The position numbers were made by a program, and so were the translations under genes. From Jeotgalibacillus salarius (GTDB lineage Bacteria; Bacillota; Bacilli; Bacillales; Jeotgalibacillaceae), in assembly GCF_004405125.1 (NCBI RefSeq), contig NZ_SORX01000003.1:354297-418296 (forward strand): a stretch of DNA of 64,000 nucleotides, written 5' to 3'. Below the pieces are notes generated by a model, which was not told the DNA's origin, did not search any database, and was given only the letters and a program-made list of their open reading frames with translations. Of this stretch, positions 25,514-36,416 are shown in pieces; position 1 is the stretch's first letter; the number at the start of each line of letters is the position of its first letter.

Positions 25514-27016
25514 TTAATCTATATCATGCTTCTCCTCTATCCACTTAACAGCCCGCTCCATTGCATCACTTCCTGACAGCCAGATATCCGGTTCGATTCC
25601 AACTGCTTCCCTTTCAAATGAATACGGACTGACAAAGAATGTTGAAGGCATATGAATATCGATCCCGGAGTGCGGCAGATAAAAAAGTGAACCGGCATTA
25701 CTTGTATACGCTCCTCTTGTGGCAGTTCCGATTAACGTAGTCTGATCATATTCAAGCAAGTCTGAAATTAGCATTTCTGATGCTGATGCAGAGTTCTCAT
25801 TCATCAGAATATATAACGGTGTTTCAAGCGAGGGCGTTTCTGAGATTTCTACTCCGGTACCTGCCCACGTCGTTCCAAAAGTATCAATGCCTGAGTCAGG
25901 TTCAGCCGGCAACTTGAACTCTTCACTCAAGTCGGGCATGAAAAGACCATAGTCTTCATAAAATGTTTTATACACTGCGCCTTCTTTCATGTGACCCTCT
26001 ACCCTTTCAGACATAAACAGGTTTACTGTATTTGTATCAATCCAGACACTTTCATCATGTGATGGAGGAGCGCCCGTCAGGTCATGAATAACACGTGTAC
26101 CAAACCAAGTAGAACCACCCCTATTATTCCGCAAATCCAGAATAGCTGCAGGTGCACCCTCAATCACATCAACCACGTCGAGCAAATCTTCAAAAGTTAA
26201 ATCATGATCTTCAGTGAACTTAAATGTGCCAAATCGAATAACAGGAATCCCTTCGTCCGTTTCACTGATACTGAACAATTCTTGAGATCCATTCTGCTTC
26301 ACCGTCATTTGATTAGAAAATGATGTGTAGGTTTCCTCTTCAGTTTCAAGCGCCCACTTGCCTCCACCGCCATTTTTCATACTGACAGCCCTATAGATTT
26401 CTTCTCCATCCTCACTTAAAGACGGCCTCATATAAGGTGACACCTCCTCACCGTTAACTGAAGTAACCTCTTCCCCTTCGAAAAAGTATGTATTTCCCTC
26501 TTTGGTAAACGCCCAATCTTCCACGCTATGAGGGATCGCCTCTTTTATAAAGGGCGGGAAACCCGCAATGGCAAAATGCTGATCCTCAATAAACGAATAA
26601 ACATCGCTCAACTTCCCGATAAACGTAAGCGTACTGACTGACTGGCCCTGCGACTCAATCCACTCATTCAGCTCGCGGTCGGCCGCCTGAAATGCTTCAT
26701 CACCACCATAAAATTCATAAGGTCCAAAGCCATATCGCATCGCACGAAGAAACGTATCCGCATCTGCACGCATGTCATCTGCAGTTACTGTCTCGGGCAT
26801 TGGCCGCTCTTCTGTCAGTCCGCTTAGCGTATCAAGAGACAGTTCAGGAATCTCCGTTTCTGTGAAATCCGGTAAATAATCTGAAGTTGCAGGCGGATCA
26901 GGAAACTCTTTTTCCTCAATAAATTCTTCAGTAAAAACTTCCTTTTCAAAAGCCTGTTCGTTGTCATCACATGCACCCAGAAGTAAAAACGGTAATAAAC
27001 ATACATATTTTTTCAT
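25514..27016 (-). CDS. S41-family peptidase lipoprotein
   Basis: About 500 residues. The signal peptide ends in the lipobox LLLGAC, so the enzyme is anchored outside the membrane. The C-terminal half contains the S41 core: AAILDLRNNRGGSTWFGTR and MNENSASASEMLISDLLEY, with the nucleophilic Ser in SASASE, followed by LIGTATRGAYTS. The usual C-terminal-processing-protease Lys is not in its normal place, so a tricorn-like Ser/His/Glu mechanism is possible. An acidic linker follows the lipid anchor. ATG 27016 with GGGGTGG ahead is chosen over GTG 27025. Confidence 0.88.
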   Translation of the reverse strand: MKKYVCLLPFLLLGACDDNEQAFEKEVFTEEFIEEKEFPDPPATSDYLPDFTETEIPELSLDTLSGLTEERPMPETVTADDMRADADTFLRAMRYGFGPYEFYGGDEAFQAADRELNEWIESQGQSVSTLTFIGKLSDVYSFIEDQHFAIAGFPPFIKEAIPHSVEDWAFTKEGNTYFFEGEEVTSVNGEEVSPYMRPSLSEDGEEIYRAVSMKNGGGGKWALETEEETYTSFSNQMTVKQNGSQELFSISETDEGIPVIRFGTFKFTEDHDLTFEDLLDVVDVIEGAPAAILDLRNNRGGSTWFGTRVIHDLTGAPPSHDESVWIDTNTVNLFMSERVEGHMKEGAVYKTFYEDYGLFMPDLSEEFKLPAEPDSGIDTFGTTWAGTGVEISETPSLETPLYILMNENSASASEMLISDLLEYDQTTLIGTATRGAYTSNAGSLFYLPHSGIDIHMPSTFFVSPYSFEREAVGIEPDIWLSGSDAMERAVKWIEEKHDID

Positions 27017-27077
27017 TTTTTCCACCCCATTATGCTATGTATACGTGAATAGAACAGGAAAAGTTTCACGAAGTAAT

Positions 27078-27104
27078 GAAGTAAAGGGTCTGTCCCCATC
27101 CTTC
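27078..27104. repeat. GGGTCWGACCC-family palindrome (divergent copy)
   Basis: GAAG(N4)GGGTCTGTCCCC(N3)CTTC: one core mismatch relative to the other copies. It lies in the divergent promoter region between the S41 and VWA lipoprotein genes. Confidence 0.55.
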
Positions 27105-27220
27105 ATTTTTCCAGTAAAAGAGAATGAATTTAATAAATATTTGAAACTATTCCAAACGATGGACGTATAAACACTTATGAATCCCAGGAAGTTTTGAGCG
27201 TTTTGAAAGGAGAAGATTAG

Positions 27221-28609
27221 ATGAAAAAGAGATTATGGTTCTCTGTGCTTGCCTTAAGTTTAACTTTGGCAGCCTGTCAGGATGAGACAGAAAATGAAAC
27301 TGAAAGCACAATGACAGAAGAAGAAACTCAAACTGAAGAAGTTGAAGAAGTCGAGGAAGTTTCCGCAGAACCGGAGAGCGTACTCGGTGAGCTGAAAGAA
27401 ATGAATCTCCCTTCCCTTCCTCAGGAGCCGCAGGATTTTGTGCAGCAGGGAGAAGGACTTTTAAATAATGAAACAGTAGGCAACGGGAATGAATCACAGG
27501 CTGCTTTCCTTGAATTATTCAGTGACGTACCTGCTTTACCTGAGAATGCAACGCAGGAAGAGATGGAGTTGTACTATCAATACATCCATAACATCACCAG
27601 AGTAAGTCTTCCCGACCCATCCGATGTGCTTGATATAGCGCAGTTTGATATGGAAGGTATGCCTGAAGCAGACCGACGCTATGAGTTTAAAGAAAACTAT
27701 AATATTGAAATCATTTTAGATGCCAGCGGGTCGATGGGCGCGGATGCCGGTGGTGAAACCCGTATGGAGCAGGCAAAAGAGGAAATTCAGAATTTCCTTG
27801 CTTCAGCACCAGAGGAAGCGAATGTCTCCCTTCGCGTATACGGTCATGAAGGGACCGGTGATGACGCTGATAAGGACATGTCCTGTTCTGCCATTGAAGA
27901 AGTATATGAGCGGGGACCTTATGATGAAGCCGCTTTTCAGGAAGCACTTGATCAGTTTGAACCTGCTGGATGGACCCCTGTTGCCGGAGCGCTTGAGTCA
28001 GCTGCAGAAAGTTTTGAAGGCTTGGATGGTGCACAAAATACGAATTTAATATATCTCGTCAGTGATGGGATTGAAACGTGTGACGGAGACCCGGTTGCAG
28101 CAGCAAAAAGCTTTGCCGGAAGCAATATTTCTCCGATTATTAATGTGATTGGCTTTAACGCAGACTCTGAAGCACAGCAGCAGCTGAAAGAAGTGGCAAA
28201 GGAAGCCGGCGGTGCCTATGCAAATGTGAATAATGCAGAAGAGTTACGCAATGAATTTGAGCAGACGAAGGATATCCTGAAGGAATGGGAGCAATGGCGT
28301 ATTGGTGCCTTGAACGATCGAAACTGGACCAGCGCAAATGCCACCGTTGATATTAACAACTTCAGTATAACTTGGAATAACAACGCCAGAGCGCAGGTCA
28401 ATTCAGAGTATAATGCAATGAGTCTCTTAGTAGACGAAGAAAAATTCACCTACGAGCAGTTGCAGCCGATGAAAGACCTGGCGACTGCCAACTATGATCT
28501 GGCGCTCGAGACAGGCAGTGACTTTTATGAAGAACTGCAGCAAGTAAAAGAAGAAGGAATTGAAGGAATGGAACAGAAGATTGAAGATGCCAAGCCGGAT
28601 GGAGAATAG
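27221..28609 (+). CDS. VWA-domain lipoprotein
   Basis: 462 residues: a signal peptide with lipobox LTLAAC, a Glu/Thr-rich low-complexity linker (25-50), then a von Willebrand A domain whose MIDAS motif is IILDASGSMG near residue 168, with later conserved YLVSDGIETC. A predicted helical tail closes the protein. It is exposed on the cell surface and should bind a protein or ligand in a metal-dependent way; B. subtilis YwmC/YwmD are distant relatives by domain. GAAAGGAG precedes the ATG; a strong terminator follows. Confidence 0.88.
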   Translation: MKKRLWFSVLALSLTLAACQDETENETESTMTEEETQTEEVEEVEEVSAEPESVLGELKEMNLPSLPQEPQDFVQQGEGLLNNETVGNGNESQAAFLELFSDVPALPENATQEEMELYYQYIHNITRVSLPDPSDVLDIAQFDMEGMPEADRRYEFKENYNIEIILDASGSMGADAGGETRMEQAKEEIQNFLASAPEEANVSLRVYGHEGTGDDADKDMSCSAIEEVYERGPYDEAAFQEALDQFEPAGWTPVAGALESAAESFEGLDGAQNTNLIYLVSDGIETCDGDPVAAAKSFAGSNISPIINVIGFNADSEAQQQLKEVAKEAGGAYANVNNAEELRNEFEQTKDILKEWEQWRIGALNDRNWTSANATVDINNFSITWNNNARAQVNSEYNAMSLLVDEEKFTYEQLQPMKDLATANYDLALETGSDFYEELQQVKEEGIEGMEQKIEDAKPDGE

Positions 28610-28632
28610 ACTTGTATGAATTAAAAAACGGG

Positions 28633-28674
28633 GCGTTTCTGCTGAATTTTTGAACATCAGCAGAAACGCTCTTT
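28633..28674. terminator. Terminator of the VWA gene
   Basis: A perfect 13-bp stem GCGTTTCTGCTGA/TCAGCAGAAACGC with an 11-base loop, followed by TCTTT. Confidence 0.85.
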
Positions 28675-28919
28675 CCATGGAGCCTCTTTATCCATGGTAG
28701 ATAGCTCTTAATTAGAACGCGCACACAAAAATAATGCCATTATGGAGCTCCTGTTATCTTTTAAACCAAAACGCACCTATCGTTTTGAAAACAAACTACT
28801 AAATAACCATTAAATGTTCGAAAACACTAGCTTTTCCCTACAAAATAAAGGATCATTAAGTTAAAACGACGAATGTATACAGGAATTGACATATGTAGAA
28901 CGAGAAAGGTGGGACAGCT
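28675..28919. other. Gene-free stretch before the c-di-GMP gene
   Basis: About 245 AT-rich bases after the terminator. No open frame with a ribosome site is seen. A TTGACA occurs near 28886 but no fitting -10 box follows before the ATG, so the promoter of the downstream gene is not fixed. Confidence 0.5.
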
Positions 28920-31712
28920 ATGCAGCAAGATCGGTACTCCAGATTAGCCGAAATTACGAAAATGATTCATTTAAAGCTCGATAAACGATCTGTGTTAGAG
29001 CAAGTAGTCAAAGCGATTTCTGAAGAGATTGTCCGTTGTGATGCCGTTGGGATTTACCTGCCGATATCAGAAGATCAGTTTCAGGGGTTTGTAGGAAAGC
29101 CGGATCAGTTTCACGGAATTACGCTTGATAAGATGGTGATTGATCTTAAGAAAGACCGTTTTGCAGCGGAAATTGTCGAAACCAGGAAGAGTATTTATAT
29201 TCCGGATACGAGTCAGGATGACCGGCCGGATCCTGTTCCAATAGAATTATTTAAGATCAAATCGATTTTTGGCATTCCGATTTATTATGAAAAATCTATG
29301 TACGGACTGGTGTTTTTATTTGATTACAGTGCTCCACTTCATTTAAACAAAGAAGAACTTGAAGCGATTGAATCCTATATAACGATGGCTGCAGTCGCGA
29401 TTCGAAATACAGAGTTATTTACACGTTCACAGAAACTTGTGAAAGATAAGCAGCTTTTACTTGATGCTACTGGTGAACTCTCACGATGTGTGACTGTCCA
29501 GGAGGCCCTTGAAACCAGCTTCCGCTATATTGGCGAGGCGCTAGACAATCCAAATGTTGCTGCTCATCTGAATGATATGTATACGCAATCAGCCTCTCCG
29601 CACAAACTCTCCTCAGAAAGTACGTGGAAAGAAGAAGAGTGGAAAAAAATACACAACGAAGTGAAGATTAATTTTCAGGAGGACGCTGTTTACCAGGAAG
29701 TGATGCGGACAAAAGGACCCGTCATGATTGCAGACGCCATCAGTGATCCACGTACAAATAAAGAGGCAATTAACAGCTTTGGTATTAAAGCCATGTATAC
29801 GCTCCCCCTCATCTCCCGTGACGAAGTGTTAGGCACACTGGGCATTGTCAGCTTTGACAGCCCAAAGTCATATACAAATGCTGAACAACAGCTTGCAATG
29901 TCTATTGCTGATGCAACTGCCGGCGTGCTGGATAACTTAATTCACCTTGAGCAGCTCGAAGAAATTATTTCTCACCGGACCCACGAGCTGCAGGAAAAAA
30001 ATGAGATCCTTGAGAGTATGAATGAAGACCTTCGACAACTCAGCAAAAAGAATGAATCTATACTGAACTCTGCCGGAGAAGGCATCTACGGCTTAAATAA
30101 AGAAGGGGTCATTACCTTCTGCAACCCTACCGCAGCAACAATGCTTGACTATGATGTCGATGAACTTGTTGGAAAGAAACAGGCTGAAGTTGTTGCACAC
30201 TATTCAAAGGAAATGGATCTCTACCAGCACATGAGCTCTCCAATTCATGACTCCCTTATCAGTGGCGAAAAAGCATACTCCGCTGAAGAAAAATTTGCGA
30301 AGAAAGACGGCAGCCTCTTTGATGTGGAATATGTTTCTACACCGATTCAAAACGGCGAGCACCATAGCGGGACGGTTGTAACCTTCAGAGATGTGACTGA
30401 GCGAAAAGAGATGGAAAGAAAGATTCATACACAAGCGTACTATGATATGATCACCCGATTGCCGAACCGCAGCTATATGACGCAGAAAATAAGAACAGCC
30501 TTAAAAAAATTAAATGGGGCAAACGAGCGTCTGGGCGTGCTGTTTTTAGACCTGGACCGGTTTAAGCTGATCAATGATTCGTATGGACATGTAGCCGGTG
30601 ACCAGGTGCTTTATGAAATTGCCGAACGCTTCAGAACGCTCGTTTCTTCACGTGTGACTGTGTCGAGACTCGGAGGAGACGAATTCATGGTGCTTGTGGA
30701 AGACATTGAGCGGATCGAAGAACTGGATGAAATTGCGATGAAATTACTTGGTTTCCTGACAGATCCGGTTCGCATCGGCAGTAACGAGCTATTTACCGGT
30801 GCAAGTATTGGCATCAGTGTCTATCCGGACGATGCGCAGAACGAAGAAGAATTAATCCGCAATGCAGATACAGCCATGTATTTAGCGAAAGAATATGGCG
30901 GCACCTACCACTATTTTACTCATTTGCTGAGAGAAAAGAATATTGAGCGCTCAAACCTTCTCAATGCGCTGCATCAGGCAGTTGAAAAATCTGAACTTGA
31001 AGTCTTCTATCAGCCTAAAATCAATTACGATACGAAGGAATTGATCGGTGTAGAAGCTTTACTGCGTTGGACTCACCCTGAATTCGGCAAAGTCCCGCCG
31101 GATAAATTCATTCCGCTTGCTGAGGAAACAGGCCTGATTCTGAAGCTTGGAAACTGGGTGCTGAAAGAAGCAATTGATCAGCTGAAAGCATGGCACGCGG
31201 AGGGTCATATGATCACAATGGCTGTGAATTTCTCCATCCGTCAGATTCAGCACCCGCGCGTTGTACAAACGGTTAAGTCTGTTTTAGACAATGCCGGAAT
31301 TGATCCGAAATACCTGGAGATCGAGCTTACAGAACATACCTTGATCCAATCGCATGATGCTGCAAAGATTCATGAACTAAAAGATCTCGGACTCACTATT
31401 GCACTCGATGACTTCGGGACAGGCTATTCTTCTTTAAAGTACATCAAAGATTTCCCGATTGACTGTATTAAAATTGACCGGTCATTCGTAGATGGAATGA
31501 CACAGGTTCCACACATCGCCGCCTTAAATTCCACGATCATTCATTTGGCCAAACAGCTGGATTATGGTGTCATTGCAGAGGGCGTCGAAACACAGGAGCA
31601 GATTGATCTGCTGATGAAGGAAGGCTGCTATTGCATGCAGGGATATTTCTTTAGCAGACCGGTACCTGCTGATGAGCTGCAGGAGATGATTGAGAGTGGA
31701 GTTGCAGATTGA
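28920..31712 (+). CDS. GAF-GAF-PAS-GGDEF-EAL cyclic-di-GMP turnover protein
   Basis: 930 residues: two GAF sensory domains (about 15-160 and 170-340), a short coiled coil, a PAS domain (about 378-495), GGDEF (about 505-665) and EAL (about 680-925). The cyclase motif LGGDEF (583-588) and the phosphodiesterase motifs GVEALLRW (about 710) and DDFGTGYSSLKY (about 830) are intact, so both activities are possible. The usual RxxD inhibitory site before GGDEF is not seen. No membrane segment: a soluble sensor. AAAGGTGGG precedes the ATG. Confidence 0.94.
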   Translation: MQQDRYSRLAEITKMIHLKLDKRSVLEQVVKAISEEIVRCDAVGIYLPISEDQFQGFVGKPDQFHGITLDKMVIDLKKDRFAAEIVETRKSIYIPDTSQDDRPDPVPIELFKIKSIFGIPIYYEKSMYGLVFLFDYSAPLHLNKEELEAIESYITMAAVAIRNTELFTRSQKLVKDKQLLLDATGELSRCVTVQEALETSFRYIGEALDNPNVAAHLNDMYTQSASPHKLSSESTWKEEEWKKIHNEVKINFQEDAVYQEVMRTKGPVMIADAISDPRTNKEAINSFGIKAMYTLPLISRDEVLGTLGIVSFDSPKSYTNAEQQLAMSIADATAGVLDNLIHLEQLEEIISHRTHELQEKNEILESMNEDLRQLSKKNESILNSAGEGIYGLNKEGVITFCNPTAATMLDYDVDELVGKKQAEVVAHYSKEMDLYQHMSSPIHDSLISGEKAYSAEEKFAKKDGSLFDVEYVSTPIQNGEHHSGTVVTFRDVTERKEMERKIHTQAYYDMITRLPNRSYMTQKIRTALKKLNGANERLGVLFLDLDRFKLINDSYGHVAGDQVLYEIAERFRTLVSSRVTVSRLGGDEFMVLVEDIERIEELDEIAMKLLGFLTDPVRIGSNELFTGASIGISVYPDDAQNEEELIRNADTAMYLAKEYGGTYHYFTHLLREKNIERSNLLNALHQAVEKSELEVFYQPKINYDTKELIGVEALLRWTHPEFGKVPPDKFIPLAEETGLILKLGNWVLKEAIDQLKAWHAEGHMITMAVNFSIRQIQHPRVVQTVKSVLDNAGIDPKYLEIELTEHTLIQSHDAAKIHELKDLGLTIALDDFGTGYSSLKYIKDFPIDCIKIDRSFVDGMTQVPHIAALNSTIIHLAKQLDYGVIAEGVETQEQIDLLMKEGCYCMQGYFFSRPVPADELQEMIESGVAD

Positions 31713-31753
31713 GGATATGGACGAGATCTGGATTGCTGGAAATTCAGAAAATC

Positions 31754-31790
31754 GAAGCTGATGCAGTTCTGCATCAGCTTCGTCTCATTT
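31754..31790. terminator. Terminator between the c-di-GMP gene and alkD
   Basis: A perfect 13-bp stem GAAGCTGATGCAG/CTGCATCAGCTTC with a 2-base loop, followed by GTCTCATTTT. Lies between convergent genes. Confidence 0.82.
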
Positions 31791-31809
31791 TAAGCGTCAG
31801 ATGCTCACT

Positions 31810-32484
31810 CTAAATATTTTTCAGCGCTTCCCGTTTACTTAGTGGCTTTAATTGATGTAAAGAAACAAATTTTTTTACGGTTGTGGGGTTCGTTTTTGCA
31901 TATTCCCTCAGAGCCCATCCAATTGCTTTTTGTACAAAGAATTCTTCACTGTCAGCTTTATAAAGAATGTATTGAAACAACCGCTCTTCATCTGTAAGAT
32001 TTTTATATTTCAGCTGATATAATATTGCGGCCCTCTGAAGCCAAATATTTTCATCTTTAATCCAACGGTCGGCGTAGTGTGAAATGAGCTCCGGATAGGT
32101 TTGAAACATATGCCCCATCACATGTGGAGCAATTTCATCTACTGTATCCCACCAAGATTTACTCACTAATAAAGAGCTTAACCAGGTCATATCATCCGGA
32201 GTGAGAGACTTTTTTTCTGCCTGTATGATATCAAGAGCTGCTTTTTGATACTCCCGTTCTGGACGCTCCCACAAAGTCAAAACGACATTTTCTAAATGTT
32301 CTTTTCCAGGAACACCATTCTCCTCCAAAAACTGTTTCGTCAGCTTTCGGCGTATTGGCGTTCGAACCCCTAAAAAGTCAAACTGATTCCTCATATAGTT
32401 TTCAGACCAATCCGCATACTCAATATCAATGTGTTGTGTGTAAAGTTTGGCAAGTTCTTCAACGTATTCTTTGACTAAGTTCAT
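31810..32484 (-). CDS. alkD: DNA alkylation repair protein, AlkD family
   Basis: 224 residues made of HEAT-like helical repeats. The conserved features of AlkD are visible: VRTPIRRKLTKQF, WERPEREYQKAALD, the aromatic/acidic active-site stretch SKSWWDTVDEIAPHVMG, and IWLQRAAILYQLKYK and FVQKAIGWALREYA. AlkD enzymes remove bulky or positively charged alkylated purines (3-methyladenine, 7-methylguanine). Its start overlaps the stop of the upstream GNAT gene by four bases, so the two are translated together. Confidence 0.9.
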   Translation of the reverse strand: MNLVKEYVEELAKLYTQHIDIEYADWSENYMRNQFDFLGVRTPIRRKLTKQFLEENGVPGKEHLENVVLTLWERPEREYQKAALDIIQAEKKSLTPDDMTWLSSLLVSKSWWDTVDEIAPHVMGHMFQTYPELISHYADRWIKDENIWLQRAAILYQLKYKNLTDEERLFQYILYKADSEEFFVQKAIGWALREYAKTNPTTVKKFVSLHQLKPLSKREALKNI

Positions 32485-32981
32485 GTCATAGCACCTTCTG
32501 CTTTTTTCATCACCATGAACTCAACCTTCCGATCTCCGCTTACATTTACAAAAGTACCAGTCTCTTTAAAACCTGCTTTCTCATAAAGGTGGATCGCTCT
32601 TTCGTTGAATGAAGCAACACTTAGACGATACTGATCATAACCGTATGTACGCTCTCCAAAATCCATGATTGCCTCCAGAAAGCGAGCTCCCCTCCCTTTA
32701 CCTGTAAGTTCCGGATGCAGACCAAGTCCTAAATCTGTAAATGCTATATCCTCATACAGCTGCTCTTTTACACCACCTGGAACCTGTGCATTCTTCCCAT
32801 AACAGAAGTATCCGATCAGCTGATCGTTTTCATAAACTGCAAAGTAAGTGCCGTCCATGAGTTCATCGAGATCTTCAGGATCACCTGACATACTGTAGAT
32901 GCTGTATGGCTCTTCGTAAGTCCATTCATTTATGTGGCGTGCTGCTTCAATTGTCATGTTTTGCACTTGATAGAGTGACAT
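32481..32981 (-). CDS. GNAT-family N-acetyltransferase
   Basis: About 166 residues; the acetyl-CoA loop is HPELTGKGRGARFLEAIM and the C-terminal motif FNERAIHLYEKAGFKETG is typical. The start ATG 32981 (MSLYQVQ) is preceded by AAAGGAG; an ATG at 33059 opens the same frame but lacks a ribosome site. It overlaps alkD by four bases. Confidence 0.87.
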   Translation of the reverse strand: MSLYQVQNMTIEAARHINEWTYEEPYSIYSMSGDPEDLDELMDGTYFAVYENDQLIGYFCYGKNAQVPGGVKEQLYEDIAFTDLGLGLHPELTGKGRGARFLEAIMDFGERTYGYDQYRLSVASFNERAIHLYEKAGFKETGTFVNVSGDRKVEFMVMKKAEGAMT

Positions 32982-33076
32982 ATTTTTTTCTCCTTTATTT
33001 TGTGGCAATCGCTCTATGAAACTTTTTCTCTGATAAAAACGTAAATGGGTTATATACATAACAAGGAGCGTTTGAG

Positions 33077-33268
33077 ATGAACTCGAAAATAACTTTATTT
33101 ATGCTTTTAGTTGTTGGAAACATCCTGTTAGTCCTATCCAATACACTGATTGTAGACGGCTGGCCTCAAGGTCTTATGCTAGGTGCAGCAGTTATACTGA
33201 ACATTACAGCCGGCGGAGGACTGCTAGCAATGGTGATTCAGCAGAGGTCAGCACCAAATCAGAATTAA
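33077..33268 (+). CDS. Small membrane protein
   Basis: 63 residues, two transmembrane helices (FMLLVVGNILLVLSNTLIV and a second around LMLGAAVILNITAGGGLLAMV). AAGGAG lies about ten bases before the ATG. It is followed by a palindromic repeat that may act as its terminator. Function unknown. Confidence 0.72.
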   Translation: MNSKITLFMLLVVGNILLVLSNTLIVDGWPQGLMLGAAVILNITAGGGLLAMVIQQRSAPNQN

Positions 33269-33307
33269 TTTACAGCCACCACTTTTGCTGTGGAAGCAGT
33301 TGAATTT

Positions 33308-33338
33308 CTGAAGCAGAGGGTCTGACCCCCTGCTTCAG
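33308..33338. repeat. GGGTCWGACCC-family palindrome
   Basis: CTGAAGCAG and CTGCTTCAG, perfect 9-base arms, flank AGGGTCTGACCCC. It lies four bases from the ileS stop codon, between convergent genes; it can form a strong hairpin on either strand. Confidence 0.8.
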
Positions 33339-33341
33339 TAA

Positions 33342-36300
33342 TCACTCAATCGCAATCCCAAACTCTTCCCCATCAACCACTAATCGCTTCATGTTCTCGT
33401 TCTTTCCAAACTTCAGCTCACGGACCAGCAGGTTACTCTCCAGTAACTCTCTAAACTGTGTCACCTTTAATCGCATTTTTTCATCCGCATCAATCACAAG
33501 CACCACACGCTGATCAACCGGCAGATTCAGCTCTTTTCTATATTGCTGAACACCACGGATCAATTCCCGAACTAGTCCTTCAGCTTTCAGTTCTTCTGTT
33601 AATACGGTATCAAGCAGAACTGTATAATCAGCATTAGATGCAAGCTCAAGTCCTTCGTCTGCCTGTTGCCTTACTTGAAGATCCTCACCTTCAATTCGTT
33701 CATCAGCCACCTCAGCGAATCCCTGCTCTGCAATTTTTCTTGCTTCTTCAGACGTCAGCTGCTGTAATTCCTTTTGAACAGCTCCAACCTTCTTACCAAG
33801 CTTTTGACCGGCTGTCGGAAAATTCAATTTCACTTCATAACGTACAGCTTCTCCCGCTTCCTGCTGAAGGTTCACCGCCTTTACATTCATTTCGTCCATG
33901 ATGATCGCTTCATACTGCCTCAGCGGCTCCGTTTCTTCCTTAGATCCAATGACAGTCACACTTGCGAGTGGCTGCTTCGTTTTTAGACTCGTTGCATTTC
34001 TCAGCTGCCGGGCAAGCTCCACGACCTGAAGCACCCGGTCCATGTCTGCTTCCAGCTTTGAATTTCTTAAAGTTGGATCTGCTTTCGGGAAATCAGCTAA
34101 ATGAACGCTTTCCTCCGTTAAATCTAAATGAATATCCTCAGCAATAAATGGCGTAAATGGTGCAATCAGACGACTTAAGGTGATCAGCACTTCATGCAGC
34201 GTGTGATAAGCAGCGAGCTTATCATCACTCATATCCTCTCCCCAGAAACGATTCCGTGAGCGGCGGATATACCAGTTGCTCAGCTCATCCACAAACACTG
34301 CCAATTCACGTGCTCCAGCAGTAAAGTCATATGCATCCAGGTGGCTGCAGACAGCTTCAGTAACTGTAGTCAAACGTGATAGTATCCACTCGTCTAATAG
34401 AGCACGCTTTCCTTTTTCATTTACTGCCGGATCAAACCCATCGATATCTGCATACATTCTGTAAAAAGAATGCACATTGTGTAAAGTATCAACCAATTTT
34501 GACTTCGCCTGACCAACCAGATTTGCAGAGAATCGCTTATTATTCCACGGCGCGCTGTCAGCTAAAAGTGCCCATCGAAGTGCATCTGCTCCATATTGTT
34601 CGACCAGCTCCATTGGATTGATGACATTCCCTTTACTTTTAGACATCTTCCGGCCGTCTTCATCCAGGATGTGACCCAGTGATAGCACCCGTTTATACGG
34701 CGCTTTCCCGGTAAATAACGATGAAACTGTCAGCAGGCTGTAGAACCAGCCACGCGTCTGATCCACTCCTTCTGCAATCACATCAGCAGGAAACTGCTTT
34801 TCAAAAAGTTCTTTATTTTCAAATGGATAGTGATACTGGGCGAATGGCATAGAACCACTGTCAAACCAGACATCAATGACTTCCTTTGTACGGTTCATTG
34901 TGCCAGCACATGAGGAACAGGTCAGCTGAATCTGATCTACATATGGCTTGTGAAGGTCCAGATCCTCTCCAATATCGTTCTTTGCCTGTTTTCTTAAATC
35001 CGTAACACTATCCGGTGCATGCTGATGTCCGCAGTCATCACAAACCCAGACATTGAGTGGCGTTCCCCAGTAACGGTTCCGCCCGAGATTCCAGTCGACC
35101 ATTCCTTCAAGGAACTTACCAAAACGGCCATCTTTCATGTGATCCGGATGCCATTCAACTGACTGATTGTTGGCGACGATCGTATCTTTAAGCGCAGTCG
35201 TCTTGATAAACCAGCCTTCCATCGCATAATAGATCAGAGCCGAATCGCATCTCCAGCAGTGCGGGTAGCTGTGCTCGTATTTCTCTTTATCAAATAAACG
35301 ACCGCTTTCAGAAAGCAGCTTTATAATCGCCACATCCTGGTCTTTCGCCTTTTCACCGGCAAACGGCGTCACTTCCGCTGTATAACGGCCCGTTTCATCA
35401 ACCACCTTTACAAAGTCCAGTCCACTATCTTTAATCGCCTGATAGTCATCTTCCCCGTGTGCCGGTGCCAGGTGAACAATCCCGGTCCCGTTGTCCTCTG
35501 TCACAAAGTCCGCCGCAATGACTTCATGACCTTTTTGAAGTGTTAAATAATTGAGTGGAGGTTCATAAGACAGACCAGTCAGTTCACTTCCCTGATGCGT
35601 ACTGACGACTTCATATTCTTCTTTGAAGACCTGATCAGCCAGGTTCTTCGCAACAATATAAACTTCCTCTCCCTGCTTCACTTTTATATAAGTCAGATTC
35701 CGGTTCACAGCAAGTGCCACATTTGACGGCAAGGTCCATGGTGTTGTCGTCCAGCCGAGAAAGTATTCGTTATCCGTATTTTTCACCTTGAATTTTGCAG
35801 TAACAGAAAGATCTTTGACATCCTTGTAACCCTGCGCCACTTCATGAGAGCTGAGTGAGGTCTGGCAGCTCGGGCAATATGGAACAACACGATGACCCTG
35901 CTCTAAAAGTCCACGCTTGTGAATGGTTGAAAGGATATGCCAAACACTCTCGATATAGCGATTTTCAAGCGTCACATACGGTTCATCCATATCCACCCAG
36001 TAGCCAATCGCATCGGTAAATGTCCGCCACTGCTTTTCATAGTCAAACACACTTTTCTTACACTCATCTATAAATTTTTCCACGCCGTATTCTTCTATTT
36101 CACGTTTTCCGGAAAGACCAAGCTTTTTCTCTACCCCAAGCTCAACAGGAAGCCCGTGCGTATCCCATCCGGCTTTCCTGAGTACCTGGTACCCACTCAT
36201 CGTTTTATAGCGCGCAACAAAATCCTTTATCACACGGCCCAGCACATGCCCGGCATGCGGCAGTCCATTCGCAGTCGGTGGTCCTTCATAGAATACAAAG

Positions 36301-36416
36301 GTTTCTTTCCCTTCCCGCTGATCAATAGACCGTTGAAACACCTGTTCATTTCTCCAAAAATCCTGCACCCGCTTTTCCCGATCCGGTGCTGTCTTTTGCA
36401 ATTGTCTCTTTGTCAT
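33342..36416 (-). CDS. ileS: Isoleucyl-tRNA synthetase, type 2 (ileS2-like)
   Basis: 1024 residues, class I tRNA synthetase charging tRNA-Ile. The HIGH motif is HAGH (54-57) within [16 protein letters not shown], the editing domain carries [12 protein letters not shown], and KMSKSKG lies near 590. The extended [18 protein letters not shown] and [18 protein letters not shown] segments match the eukaryote-like type-2 enzymes (T. thermophilus, some Bacilli), a branch often less sensitive to mupirocin. ATG 36416 with AAGGAGG is chosen; the frame runs on to 36461 through the leader. A T-box leader precedes it. Confidence 0.95.
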   Translation of the reverse strand: MTKRQLQKTAPDREKRVQDFWRNEQVFQRSIDQREGKETFVFYEGPPTANGLPHAGHVLGRVIKDFVARYKTMSGYQVLRKAGWDTHGLPVELGVEKKLGLSGKREIEEYGVEKFIDECKKSVFDYEKQWRTFTDAIGYWVDMDEPYVTLENRYIESVWHILSTIHKRGLLEQGHRVVPYCPSCQTSLSSHEVAQGYKDVKDLSVTAKFKVKNTDNEYFLGWTTTPWTLPSNVALAVNRNLTYIKVKQGEEVYIVAKNLADQVFKEEYEVVSTHQGSELTGLSYEPPLNYLTLQKGHEVIAADFVTEDNGTGIVHLAPAHGEDDYQAIKDSGLDFVKVVDETGRYTAEVTPFAGEKAKDQDVAIIKLLSESGRLFDKEKYEHSYPHCWRCDSALIYYAMEGWFIKTTALKDTIVANNQSVEWHPDHMKDGRFGKFLEGMVDWNLGRNRYWGTPLNVWVCDDCGHQHAPDSVTDLRKQAKNDIGEDLDLHKPYVDQIQLTCSSCAGTMNRTKEVIDVWFDSGSMPFAQYHYPFENKELFEKQFPADVIAEGVDQTRGWFYSLLTVSSLFTGKAPYKRVLSLGHILDEDGRKMSKSKGNVINPMELVEQYGADALRWALLADSAPWNNKRFSANLVGQAKSKLVDTLHNVHSFYRMYADIDGFDPAVNEKGKRALLDEWILSRLTTVTEAVCSHLDAYDFTAGARELAVFVDELSNWYIRRSRNRFWGEDMSDDKLAAYHTLHEVLITLSRLIAPFTPFIAEDIHLDLTEESVHLADFPKADPTLRNSKLEADMDRVLQVVELARQLRNATSLKTKQPLASVTVIGSKEETEPLRQYEAIIMDEMNVKAVNLQQEAGEAVRYEVKLNFPTAGQKLGKKVGAVQKELQQLTSEEARKIAEQGFAEVADERIEGEDLQVRQQADEGLELASNADYTVLLDTVLTEELKAEGLVRELIRGVQQYRKELNLPVDQRVVLVIDADEKMRLKVTQFRELLESNLLVRELKFGKNENMKRLVVDGEEFGIAIE